The notes under the pieces: generated by a model
What the model was told of the DNA's origin: nothing
Databases searched by the model: none
Seen by the model: the letters and a program-made list of their open reading frames with translations, nothing else
From: Loxodes magnus
Taxonomy: Eukaryota > Ciliophora > Karyorelictea > Loxodida > Loxodidae
Length of the DNA: 64,000 nucleotides
Direction of reading: 5' to 3'
NCBI GenBank assembly: GCA_946699065.1
Contig: CAMPDV010000447.1
Location: 173,501 to 237,500, forward strand
Part shown: positions 44,445-54,988 of the stretch, piece after piece
How positions within the stretch are numbered: position 1 is the stretch's first letter
Layout: every line of letters begins with the position of its first letter
Position numbers and translations under genes: made by a program

Positions 44445-46705
44445 AATATTAGTTATATATAAAATAGATAAAAAGAGAATATAAGGTAATAGATGATAAT
44501 ATTTAAAGTAAGTAATAAATTATAAATAGATTAGTTACATTAGTATTAGAGGTAATATTAATAAGCTAGTTTATCATAGTAATAGTAATAATCTAATCTA
44601 AACTGTTATATTTACACTTTTAGCTTTTACATTTATTAACTTTATAATAAAATGTAAGTCATCTACCTATGCTAATACTGCTCTTATCCTTTTAACCTAA
44701 CTAACGCTATTCCTACTGTCTTACCTTGTTCTCATACTTTCTGTAGCTTATGCTTAAAGACTTAGTACTATTTATAGAATCAAATCAGCTGCTGCATTTG
44801 TTATAAGGTATTTCACTTTAGATTTGAAGATTTACCTATAAATGATGAATGGGTAGAGATATTACAATAATAATAGGAGTAGATTAATATTAGAAAGTAA
44901 TGCTAATAGAAATTAAATTAAATGAAGAAGTAAATAGATTAGAAGTAAAATAAAATTACTTAGATATAACAAATAGTTAGCTACTAGTTTATAAATTGCA
45001 TACCCTCATAACATATTAAAATACTATCATAATAGGAACCAAAGAATAATTAGCAATATAATATTCAACTATAATCCTTAATTTCTGTCACTTAATAATA
45101 CTCCTCAAATGCAATAAAATAAATATATTACCAACTAAAATCTAAAATGATTGATTAGAGAAATCTTTAGCAAGAATAAAAATAAATAATTTAAGCTGAG
45201 TAGAATATAAAGGAAAGCAAATATATTCATTGATTTTAATGGAATTAATAATAACTTTGATTATTTAATATAGAAACAGAATAAATTTAATAAGTTTAAA
45301 TAAATATTAAAGTTCCTAGTTTTAGTAGAAGTATTGAATATAGAAATAAATTATATTTAGTTGGAGGAGAAATAAATGAATAAGTAGTAAAAGATACTTG
45401 ATAATTAGACTTTTAAGGAAATAGTAGAAAACTATCTAGTCTTAACTAAGGAAGATTTGAATTTGGATTAGCAGCAGCTTAAGATTATATATATGTAGTA
45501 GGAGGAACTTTTGATTATAGTAAATTTTTAAGAACAGTAGAAAAATTAAAGATAGGAAATTAAAATAAGTGATAATACTGTTCTTAGTTTCCTTTTGAAA
45601 TAATAAGATAGACATTGGTAGCAGATAAAAATGAATAAAATATTTATTCGTTTGGAGGAGCAAACTAGAATAGATAAATTTTAAATGACATATGAAAATA
45701 TAATATATAGAGCGATATATGAAATAAATATCATTTAAATCTTCCTGAAGCTGCTTATTTGCCTTTAGTATTACTTGAACCTTTAATTATAGTTGGAGGA
45801 GAAATAAATCCTTATAAAGAAGAACATTGTAGAAAGATATATAAAAGAAGCAATCAATAATGATAATAAATAGAATTTAAACATAACTCTTATAATTTAT
45901 CAGCATTTAAAACAAGAGATAGATTTGCTTATTCTTTTATAATTGATTCACCTAACCTTTTATTGTTGAGAGTCGATATAGTAAACTTGGGCTACAAGAC
46001 CATAAGAATAGTGTGATGAATGAAGTTAAATAAAATATAATAAATTTAAAGTATTTTTTAATAATAAATATTATATTATAGTATTTTATAAGTTTTAATG
46101 ATTTAGGTATAATAAGAAGTAATGATTATGTAGTAATATTTTTAGAATGTTATATATTGTAAGTTGATTTAATGTTAGTCTGATAGTTAGACAGTGATGG
46201 TGTTGATTGTAAGGGTTGATATAAATATATTTGATATAATTAAATATTGTGTAATTAGTAGAGACATATTAATATTAAGTAATGATGCACATAATGATGT
46301 GCATAATGAATTTGAAAGTATGTTTTAATTTAGTATAAAATAAAAATATTTGAGTTTTAAAGTTGATGCTATCTACTTATGATTTAGTTATTATATTATA
46401 GTTTAAAAGAATTATTTAAATAATAAAAATTTATAAAAAAGTGATCTAATAAACAGTTAGCTAAATTATTATCTTAAAAAGTTTATTATCTAAATAATAC
46501 TAAAAATAAGCAAAAAGAATCTAATAATACATATAGATATAAATATTTATAGCTATTATATTACTTTAATAATTAAAGGTAAAAGTAAGTTTTAGTGATA
46601 AAATAATTCTTTATTGGATTAACAAAGATTAAAGTTAGAAAATATTTTATCTAAAACATATTAAATGTTGCTTTTGTCTAAATAGCTATTTAAATTCATT
46701 TTAGT
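44445..46705 (+). repeat. Segmental duplication carrying a RING-Kelch gene, copy 2
   Basis: Direct repeat of 7215-9482. The right breakpoint is followed immediately by coding sequence of another gene. Confidence 0.85.
44652..46016 (+). CDS. RING finger, coiled-coil, Kelch-repeat protein, second copy
   Basis: 454 codons in one frame from ATG 44652 to TGA 46014-46016, followed at once by a second TGA. The RING is unchanged from the 7430 gene. The coiled coil (about residues 105-205) and Kelch half differ by many replacements while keeping frame, including compensating in-frame indels. Examples next to the Kelch GG turns are GGTFNLS to GGTFDYS, GGVNQNF to GGANQNR and GGIKNPY to GGEINPY. Kelch Trp residues are again TGA. 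It is a candidate E3 ligase with altered substrate surface; the role is inferred from domains only. Confidence 0.8.
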
Positions 46706-47488
46706 TTATCTAAACTTACAAACTTGATTTCTCTTAATGCAAAGCTTAAATTTGCTGATTAAATTACGAAAAATAAATCTCTAAATTGTTTTTATCTTGG
46801 ATTGTCTAATTCGAATATCATTAAACATTTGCTAGCTCTTCAAAAATTTTTGTAGTTACTTAAGAGTTCTGCTAAAGGATTCGTTAAGCCTCATTGATTA
46901 TTTTTTGGATTTTCTAATCTTATAGAGGATTATTGAAGTTTAATTAGCTGAATTATGGCTAAATTTCCTTTTTATTTGATTAAATCTTTTAGATTTTTAG
47001 ATATACTAACTACTTTTGAATTACCTTAGACATATTGCTCAAATCTCTCTTTAGAATCATAGTGTCATTGAATACATAATAGTTGACATGTTATACCAAG
47101 TGTTGCATAAAGTTAGACTAGGATTTTAACAACTGATTTTAAGTTAAATGAATTTTAATCTATTAACTTTCAAGTAAAGCTATACTATCCAGTATTCTCC
47201 TCCGCTCTAAATTCTTAAGTAACTATGTATCCTCTTGCAACTAATAAAGAAGAATCATATGATCTTATTGGCAAGTTAAATACACACATTTGATGCTCAA
47301 GCTCTTCTAGAATTATTCGTTTGCACATACAAAACATATGTTATGCTTACATGGTAGTAGCAATGGAATCTTCATTCAGCAATCGAAATTTCCTTGACAA
47401 GATTGACATTAAAAAACCTATGACATTTCAATTATTATTTTGGAAAATTTCACCTTTAAAAATTAATAAATTTAACAGCATAAAATGA
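46703..47488 (+). CDS. 3' part of a gene of unknown function
   Basis: An open frame starts right at the duplication breakpoint with LSKLTNLISLNAKLKFADQ. It runs 262 codons and stops at TGA 47486-47488 (MTFQLLFWKISPLKINKF). TGA also occurs in frame as Trp several times (KPHW, EDYW). GC is higher than in flanks and reassigned codons are moderate, favouring real coding. No start is visible, so the 5' end was probably replaced by the duplicated segment. The family is not recognised; the N-terminal part has a Leu-rich look. Confidence 0.5.
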
Positions 47489-47844
47489 AAATAAGCATAG
47501 AGAGTACATTTTATATAAGCTGAAGATAGCTTAATTGTATAGCAATAATTATCTTAGGTATAAATATAATAATTTTACTTAATAAATAAACTACAGAAAT
47601 CAATAACTTTATCTTGTTAAAACAAACTAAATTAAAAGCTAAAAAAAGAGAAAATTTTAGTTCTTTGTTGCCTTTAAAATTAATCATAATCAGGTTTGAA
47701 AAAAATGGTGAATTAAAAATGTTTTCATTAAATAATGCATAAAAGTTATATTTTTAGGAATATGATAAAAAATTCCTATTTTTGTGTAAAAGATTTAATT
47801 AGCGCTATGATTAGTAAAGTAAAAAGGAATTTTTAACTAATAAA

Positions 47845-48577
47845 CTTTAATAATAATAATTGATTATAGTGGGTCTGCCATTTTTAGGCTAACCACTTTT
47901 TAAGTTTAAAGTTAGGTATAAACATCAACTTCAAATCTGTTTGGCTTTTGTCTATCATAGATCTTGGTGATTTTTAAATTGTTATTTCTAATATTTTCCA
48001 ATAGTTCGAATACCAGCCACTTTTTATTGAACTCGTTAACCGCCTATTAGATATAAGGAGCTTCACTCTTTAGTTGTAGTATTTTCTTCTATACAGTTTA
48101 CCTTCTTAATTGCAGTAGATTCTAAAAACATTTTCCCATTGATTTTCTATGATTCTCTTTTCCTTAAGTCTAAATTGGAAGCAGTTTCTTACTTTATGTC
48201 CAGGTCTCTTGCAATATCAACATGTCATGATTTTCCGATAGGGAATATAAATTATTGGGATATGCTATTCTACGTCCATTGGATCATTCATCGAAAGCTT
48301 TGATAGGAATATGCTTTCCGTAAATTCTGCGAATTGATAGAATTCATTTTCTAATTATTCTATTTTAACATTTTCTTCTTATTTATTTCCAATTTTTTTA
48401 ATCTCACACATTGATCTCTAGAAATTCGGTCTTCTTTTCTAGTTCTTAATTTGTCTTAACAAGTTAAAATTTTCTTATTGCATGACTCTGAGTTCTTAAA
48501 ATATTTTTTAGTATTCGTTGTTTGATTAAGATGAAGCATTTTAAGAAGAGACTATGATAAGAAATTTTTCATTTTTT
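47845..48577 (-). mobile_element. Gag-like retroelement, GFF family
   Basis: The minus strand starts near ATG 48572 and ends in an (ATT)4 tail at about 47847-47858. It encodes FAEFTESIFL, MNDPMDVE, the knuckle CWYCKRPGHKVRNC and FRIYCNQEGKLYRRK. The start ATG is not in frame with the knuckle, so at least one frameshift is present. The flanks TAAACTTTAATA and TAAATTTAATA look like an imperfect target-site duplication. Confidence 0.7.
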
Positions 48578-48599
48578 TAAATTTAATACTAAAAACTTA

Positions 48600-48900
48600 A
48601 TGAAAAGGTAGTTCTTATTATAAATGGTAAGATATATCTAGATTGTACCGTATGAGAGAAGATTTACTTTATAGAAAAATTCTCCAACTAAACAAAGAAA
48701 CTCCTTATATCTAATAAGAATGAATTAGTTCAATTAAAATAGTTGCAATTTGACCCATTAGAATAAAGTAAGAAAAGTAATCTTAAATTCATCAAGTCTC
48801 ATTAAAGTAAAATTTCAAGAAGTTTGAGATTACTTCTATTTTCATGCGATAAATTAATATGTGGGAAGGTAAATAAAGGAGAGGCCACAATATAATATTA
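48600..48900 (+). mobile_element. Gag-like retroelement C-terminal fragment
   Basis: The plus strand reads NGKIYLDCTVWEKIYFIEKF and then KKLLISNKNE, similar to GKLYRRK and KLLISNRR of the element at 47.9 kb. It is a short remnant. Confidence 0.35.
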
Positions 48901-49285
48901 TTTAATGTATTATTTTTTCTTTACTTGTAGTGATCTATTTTTGTAGAAACTAATTAGTAGAATATTTCCATTAAGTTGAGTAAAAAATGTTTAGATAAAA
49001 TTTTACGTCATTAGATTAGCTGTTCTAAAGGGCTCAAAAATAATAATTTTTATTTTAAAAATCAATAAAAAATAAGTTTACTTGAAAGGCATTAAGTAAA
49101 GCTTTTAAGTAAAGTATTTACTATACTTAATGAATATTCTAAAGATAGAAAATAAAAAGAAATATTAATACAAATATTTTACAAAAACATCAGTCAAAAT
49201 AGTTAAATATTTGAGATTAACTAATAAGTTACTATTTAAAAAATAGATAATAATTAGTATTTATAGGTGTTACCGTTATTAATTA
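48901..49285. other. AT-rich stretch, no gene seen
   Basis: No motif is recognised. Confidence 0.35.
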
Positions 49286-49289
49286 ACCA

Positions 49290-49975
49290 TTTTTAAGTTA
49301 ATTTAATTTATTCTTATAGAATTCTTGCTGCTTCCTACGAAGTTGCTCATAGATTTATTGCTCTTCTTTTTCTACTGCTCAACCTTTTTCTTCCTCTTCT
49401 AATATGATATACTATTATGCTCCTTCTAATATATTCTTAATTTTAATATTGTTTGCTTCTGTTATTGCTTCATGAAATACTTATGTAATAGAATTTTCTT
49501 TTATAAATTTTCCTTATTGTATGCAATATTGTCAGATCAATCTATTTCAAAATTTCATTTCTTCTATCTTTTGTTTTTCAGTAAATTGGCTGCATTATCT
49601 GACTAATGTTTTTTTCTTAAAAAATCGGCGATTTGGCATCATTCCCTATTGTTAGGTGTGTATTTGTTCCGTTTCAATGTCCAGAAAATCTACATTGAGT
49701 AATTTATGAAATTCACTGATTGTGCTTATACTGCAATCTTATTGAGATTCTCTTGACTATATTCTATTTACATATTCAATTCCTTAGATTCAGACTTAAA
49801 GTTATTTCACTGAATCTTCGCAGCATTTGATACCAGGTTCTTAGTTTTTCTAATTTCCTTGACTTAGTTTAAAAGATTCTCATTTCTGAGCCCAATTTTT
49901 TAAATTCATTTTATTAATTAAGATTAAAGGTTGTCTATAGACTTTCTTTATTAGTTAGAGGCCATTTTATATATA
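49290..49975 (-). mobile_element. Gag-like retroelement, MAS family, degenerate knuckle
   Basis: The minus strand starts ATG 49965 (MASNQQRKSIDNL). The knuckle position reads RRFFKKKTLVRQC, with both leading Cys lost. It is followed by WQYCIQQGKFIKE and an E/Q-rich tail (LEEEEKGWAVEKEEQQIYEQ). It resembles the 27.6-kb fragment. It is probably inactive. Confidence 0.55.
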
Positions 49976-50224
49976 ATATAAAAAGGAATATGTAATTATA
50001 ATTAAAAACTGAACTAAATAATGACATTCAAATGTTTAAAACTAAGAAATAGCTCAATTAATAACTAAATGACAGCTAGAGTCATTTAAGGAAATACTAA
50101 CAGAGAAGCAAAAGCAGTAACGTACTTAATTTGAAATAACTAATAATTTAGGTCTTTCACTTCCTGTATTTCTTATTGAAGATTTTCGACCATCTTCGTA
50201 TGTTTTTATATGATTGAATGATTA

Positions 50225-51130
50225 AATAAAAATGTTTGCAGTGTCTGTCAGACTAGTGCTTAAGTAAAAGTAAAAAATTTGAGGGGCCTAGTTTTTGACA
50301 AGTTCTAAAACTCAAATATCTTGCCCATCGAGCCATCCTTCTCTTATCATAGTTTACTCTTGTTGTATCTTAAAGTTCCTCTAGTTCTAGATTCTTTTTC
50401 AGTCTGTAAACTGTTCCATTTTCCCTACATCATATCTAATTCTTTCTTTTTCTTATCTGCTATTAAATTTGTTTTCTTGAAGACTGTTCTTTGACTTTTT
50501 TGAACTCATTACATTTCTTCTATAAATGTCATTGACTCTTGCAGTAGTTGCACATTTATTTTACTATCTGTGTTTTTTATTTTTTCTTCATTGTTAAAAG
50601 GTTTTTTTCTATTTCCGTATATACTTCCATTTTGTCAATAATATTTATTAAGTCAGGTTAATTTTGCTGACTTTAGGAGATCTTCTAGCTCAGTATAGTG
50701 TTTTCATTCTGATAATTTTACTCTTTAATTATCTTAACTTTGGAGTTCGTCTGGTTAAATTATACTCTTTAATATTTCCAAAGGGCGTCTAGTTCTTTCT
50801 CTTGGTTTGTCATTCTGAGATCTTAAGTCTTGAGCACGCGCTAGATCTGCTTATCTTTCCTCTCGTTCACCTTAAGGAGCTTCTTAACCTCTTTTTGGAG
50901 GTTTAAGACCACATTAATGAGCTGCTTCCTGATCATCTGTCCTGAAGGGTTAAAATCGGAAGCTTCCTGGTGTAGGGTAGATTCCAGCTATTTTCGTGGT
51001 TTCTCCTCCATGTAGGCGTTTCAATTTGGGTTGCTTTTAGTAACTATTTCTGGTCCTCTTAGTTTTGCTTTACTCCGAATTATTACTTTTTCAGAACAGG
51101 AAATAAACCTTCCCTGAAGCTGGACATTTT
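50225..51130 (-). mobile_element. Gag-like retroelement, GFF family
   Basis: The minus strand starts ATG 51127 with MSSFREGLFPVLKKQQ. A coiled-coil-like middle (RMTNQEKELDALWKYQ) follows, then the knuckle CNYCKSQWHLQKKC (Trp=TGA) and IWCRENGTVYRLKKN. The 3' end has AGTCTGACAGACACT as a hairpin. The 5' third contains an unusually GC-rich patch (50820-51020) and a possible frame change. No clear target-site duplication is seen. Confidence 0.65.
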
Positions 51131-51639
51131 TTAATAATTATATCCTTTATATTAAATTCAAAATATCAATTTCGCTTAAAAATAAAAGAGATAAAATTAC
51201 TTAAGTTCTTTATTTTCTTCCTAAAGATTCCTTAACTTTTAAAGCAAAGTTTCATTATTTTCGCTGAATTTATAAAAATCCTTTCAAAATATTTTGTCTT
51301 TTAATCTCACATTCTGTGGATTTGTAGTAATGTCTCATTATATATCTTTCTGAGTTACAAAAGTGACATCTCATCTTGATAATATTTTTTACCTTTTTGA
51401 GGTTATTTAGTTTCATCTTCCATTTGAATAATTTATTTGACCAGTTAGAGTTTTTGTTACTCTTTCACTACAAATATGTCATTATTTAGATCTGTTTCCG
51501 ATTCTTTCTTTTTCTGTACATTTAACATCTATTTTTGTTATTAGATTGAGCCTTTAATCCTAACCGTTATCAAGCTCTTCTATTTTTAAAAATACATTTT
51601 TTCAGAGTTAAAACAGAGTTAATATTCCATCTTACTATG

Positions 51640-52400
51640 AATTTCGATGTTATAAAGGGCATTAAAGAAAAGTAGATATATGACAGAGTTAAAAAAAACT
51701 AAGGCAAATGCTGGAAAAATAATCTAAAGCTAAATTTTTCAATTCTAGCAATAGAAGAATATCCAATTGAAAAAGGCACAAAAATTGGACAGATAGATTA
51801 GCAATTCAATCAAGATTCTCAAATGTCTAATTTTTGTCAAGCACTTCTTATATTAAATAAAGAATTGTAGGAAAAGCAGACTTAATAGCAGGAAATTATT
51901 TAAAATACCTTTTTGATGATAAGGATATTTCTCTATGGATATAGAATAATGATATTTGAAAAAAGATATAGGAAGGAAAATGCAATGCTATATATGTTAA
52001 AAGCACTAGAGTAAATTATGCTAAAAAAGTGTAGGAGTTTATCACAAAAATAGAAAGATCATTCTGAATAATTTATTTAAAATAACACCAACAAAAAAGG
52101 ACCAACTTATAGAAAAGTTCTAGCATTCAATATTCAGCTAACTTAAGAGCATTTTATTCAAGCCTATAGTTACATTTAATAAATTAATGTTTAAAATCAA
52201 GGAAGGCAGACTAATAAAGTCCTAAGCGATCTTTTTATTTTGGAAATGCTATCAAAAGTTAGTGATTTACAAGACTCTGTCCTAGAACTAAAAGCGTAAT
52301 TTTACTGTTTTTAATTTAAATATTGGTCTAACATTAATAGTGTTTGAAACAGAAAAGGACAACTAAATAAAATATTTAGCTAAATAAAGCTTTCTGATTT
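51640..52400 (+). mobile_element. Gag-like retroelement, MAS-like, decayed
   Basis: The plus strand reads the knuckle QCYICQKHQSKLCQK near 51985-52030. NRKIILNNLFKITPTKKDQL follows, aligning with CYVCNKQHQWKHC and FRKLFRIYPTQRK of the 39.3-kb element. Several frame changes are present. Confidence 0.45.
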
Positions 52401-52449
52401 TATAAATAATTATACTAGATATTTAAGAAATTAAAGCTATAGAAGATAA

Positions 52450-52522
52450 GCCCGGCTAGCTCAGTCGGTAGAGCGTCAGACTCTTAATCTGGTGGTCGTG
52501 GGTTCGAGCCCCACGTTGGGCG
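52450..52522 (+). tRNA. tRNA-Lys (anticodon CTT)
   Basis: The 73-nt cloverleaf has acceptor GCCCGGC/GTTGGGC, D arm GCTC...GAGC, anticodon stem TCAGA/TCTGG with loop CTCTTAA, T arm GTGGG-TTCGAGC-CCCAC and discriminator G. No intron is present. Internal A box (TAGCTCAGTCGG) and B box (GGTTCGAGCC) are intact and a T5 Pol III terminator follows at 52523-52527. It decodes AAG. Confidence 0.97.
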
Positions 52523-52560
52523 TTTTTAATTTTAAAAGCTTGATAGTGAAGATAAAATAA

Positions 52561-52632
52561 TTCCGCATCCGGGGCTTGAACCCGGGTCTTTCGGGTGAGA
52601 GCCGAATATCCTAACCACTAGACTAATGCGGA
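52561..52632 (-). tRNA. tRNA-Glu (anticodon CTC)
   Basis: The 72-nt cloverleaf on the minus strand has acceptor TCCGCAT/ATGCGGA, anticodon stem TTCGG/CCGAA with loop CTCTCAC, T arm CCGGG-TTCAAGC-CCCGG and discriminator A. No intron is present. It decodes GAG and faces the tRNA-Lys with 38 bp between them. A T-run terminator lies in the gap. Confidence 0.97.
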
Positions 52633-54510
52633 CTTATTTATATACAAATGAAAAGCATTTAAATAGATTTATCATAAAAGAACCTATTTATATCTAAATT
52701 TTGTATTATACAACTAATCTAAACTTAAAAAATCGAAGCTACTAGAACAATAATTGTTTTAACTAGCTATACCCATAAAGCATTAAGAATCATTAAAAAG
52801 TTAATATAATCATTCATAAGTTTAGTTTCATTATAAAATTAATCTTATTTTAAGAGATTTAATTTCAAAAGAATCTGAAAACAGCAAACTTACCTTAAAG
52901 ATTTAAATAATAATTATTCATAAAACATTTTATCTCTCTGATTATTTAAATCTGCTGTGATGTTTATAATCATTCATTTCTTTTTTTAAAGTAGCATGAA
53001 CAAATCAAATAACTAACAACTAAGCCCCTCTATCTTTTTTAAGGATTGAAAAGCTTAATAATAATTTTTCTAATTTTTAGTAAATATGTTCAACCTTCAA
53101 ATTCACCTACTATTTATTAATTTCTATAAGCTATTTCATGTATCGTAAATAAAATTCGAATGATAGAAACATTTTATCATTACATATCTAAAATTATAAT
53201 AAGGAGGCTCATTCTTTTTCATCTTTAATTCAATTAGAGATGCTATTAAGCATCATTATAATAGTCCTTTTTATTACTTCAAATGTAGTTTTTATTTATT
53301 TTTTATTACTCTCTTCAATCATTTTTAAGCATAAAAGTAATATTTTAGCAACTTCCATTCAAATATTATTTCCAAAAAGTTTGAAACTAAAGAGAGATAA
53401 ACATCTTATGTTTATCTAGCTTTTAGAAAATAAATTGCGCAATATATCAAAAATCTAAATGAATTGATTAATGCTTTTTAACAGCAATAGCTTAGCTCTT
53501 TTTTTAGGGTGCTTTTTTAACTGCTAAGCAACAATTTTTTCGAAAATAAATATAAAATGTATACCGATATTTGAGTATCTCGTTGGCTATGGATAATAAA
53601 AGTGATGTTGGAAGTAAAAAATGTAAGAGAGCAAAACTTATAGCGATATCGTGCGTATATTAACCTAAGTCAATATCATCTTATTCTTTATTAAAGATAA
53701 GCCTTGCTAATTGTTCATGTTAAGAGTAATAAAATTTTCCTGTTTTATTAAAGATGAATCAAAAGGAAATTAGACTAAGTGCTTTAATTGAGGATGTAGT
53801 TCATTCAAAATCTGGTTATATTATAGCAAAATTTGTATGAAGGGTGCATTATTATTTTTGATCTAAGCTTTAATTCATTTAGGAACTATCAAATGTTTAG
53901 ACAGAACGGAGTTCTAGTTGTAATAGGGTTAATAAACATTTGATATATTTAAAAGTTTTTTCGACTGAGAAAACAAAATATTTCCTTTTTCCTGAATAAA
54001 AAGGAAAAATATATATCATTTTTAGTTAATTTAAGTTATTTAAAGTCTTATCTATATTAATACTCTTTAGATCAATAATCAGTATCTTTTTACTTCAAAC
54101 TATACAACTTTTTTAAAAATTATCTTATCATTCTTGTAATAAACTTAATAGCACTTAATTCGTAAAATGCTAAATGAAAAAAGAAATGAAATGAAATATC
54201 TTCTAAAGCTTAATAGTTAATTATGAATATTAATCTATATATCCAAATTGGTATATCATTGCTGGCTATATTCTAAGCTTAATAATTTGATATATTTATT
54301 GGTATTTTTTTAATCAAACTCAGCATTTTAAGTAGAGATATATATTAACTTTTGTAAGTCGAAACTTGAATTTGTAATATTTAAATCGGTAGTAATTTGA
54401 ATTTCGTTCAGTTATTATATAAAATGTTCCTAATTTTTGTAATATATTAATGTAAAATTTCTACTTTTAAATTAAATTACTGAATACTAAATATTAAACT
54501 AAAACTAATA
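52633..54510. other. AT-rich region, no secure gene
   Basis: A short plus-strand reading from ATG 53754 (MNQKEIRLSALIEDVVHSKS) to an early TGA is possible but unsupported. Nothing else is recognised. Confidence 0.3.
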
Positions 54511-54517
54511 TAATTTT

Positions 54518-54988
54518 TCATGCGAAACTTCCTAGTTGCTTACACAACGTGTTTACACAGTCAATAAAACTTGAGGTCACTTCTTTTTTTACTTCGATGA
54601 TCTTATGACTAATTATAAATTTAGCTTCTCCCATGTGTTAATACTATTTATATTTATATTTAAGCATTTTATGCGAGTAATGCTTTAGTTCTTTCTTCAG
54701 TTTGATTCAATATCTTCGACTTGAGTGATAATACTTCTATGATATTTTAACAAATAGCATTGCTTCATTTCTATTCCACTCTTTAATTACTAATGGTGAA
54801 AGAACATACAACCATCTACGCTTTATTTATTTATCTGTTTTCACAATTTTTCCTTAGTGTATATTCTTATTGAGGTGTCTTGCTATTTTAGTCCATCTAT
54901 AGTAGAAGTTGCGCAGTTTCATTTTTTCTATGACAAACTAATCTTCTTCATACGACCACTCATCTACAAGTTACTTTAAGTCTTTCAT
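54518..54988 (-). CDS. Small MYB/SANT DNA-binding protein
   Basis: 156 codons plus stop on the minus strand. ATG 54988-54986 begins MKDLKQLVDEWSYEEDQFVI. The order W-S-x-E-E-D, then RWTKIARHL, then TDKQIKRRWLYVLSPLVIKE and WNRNEAMLFV follows the MYB R2-R3 pattern (W...EED, IA..L, T..Q...RW...L.P, W...E). Trp in RRYWIKLK is TGA while the terminal codon (54520-54518, after QLGSFA) is also TGA. One gene thus uses TGA both ways. Likely a transcription factor or chromatin-binding protein. The second repeat is partial. Confidence 0.7.
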
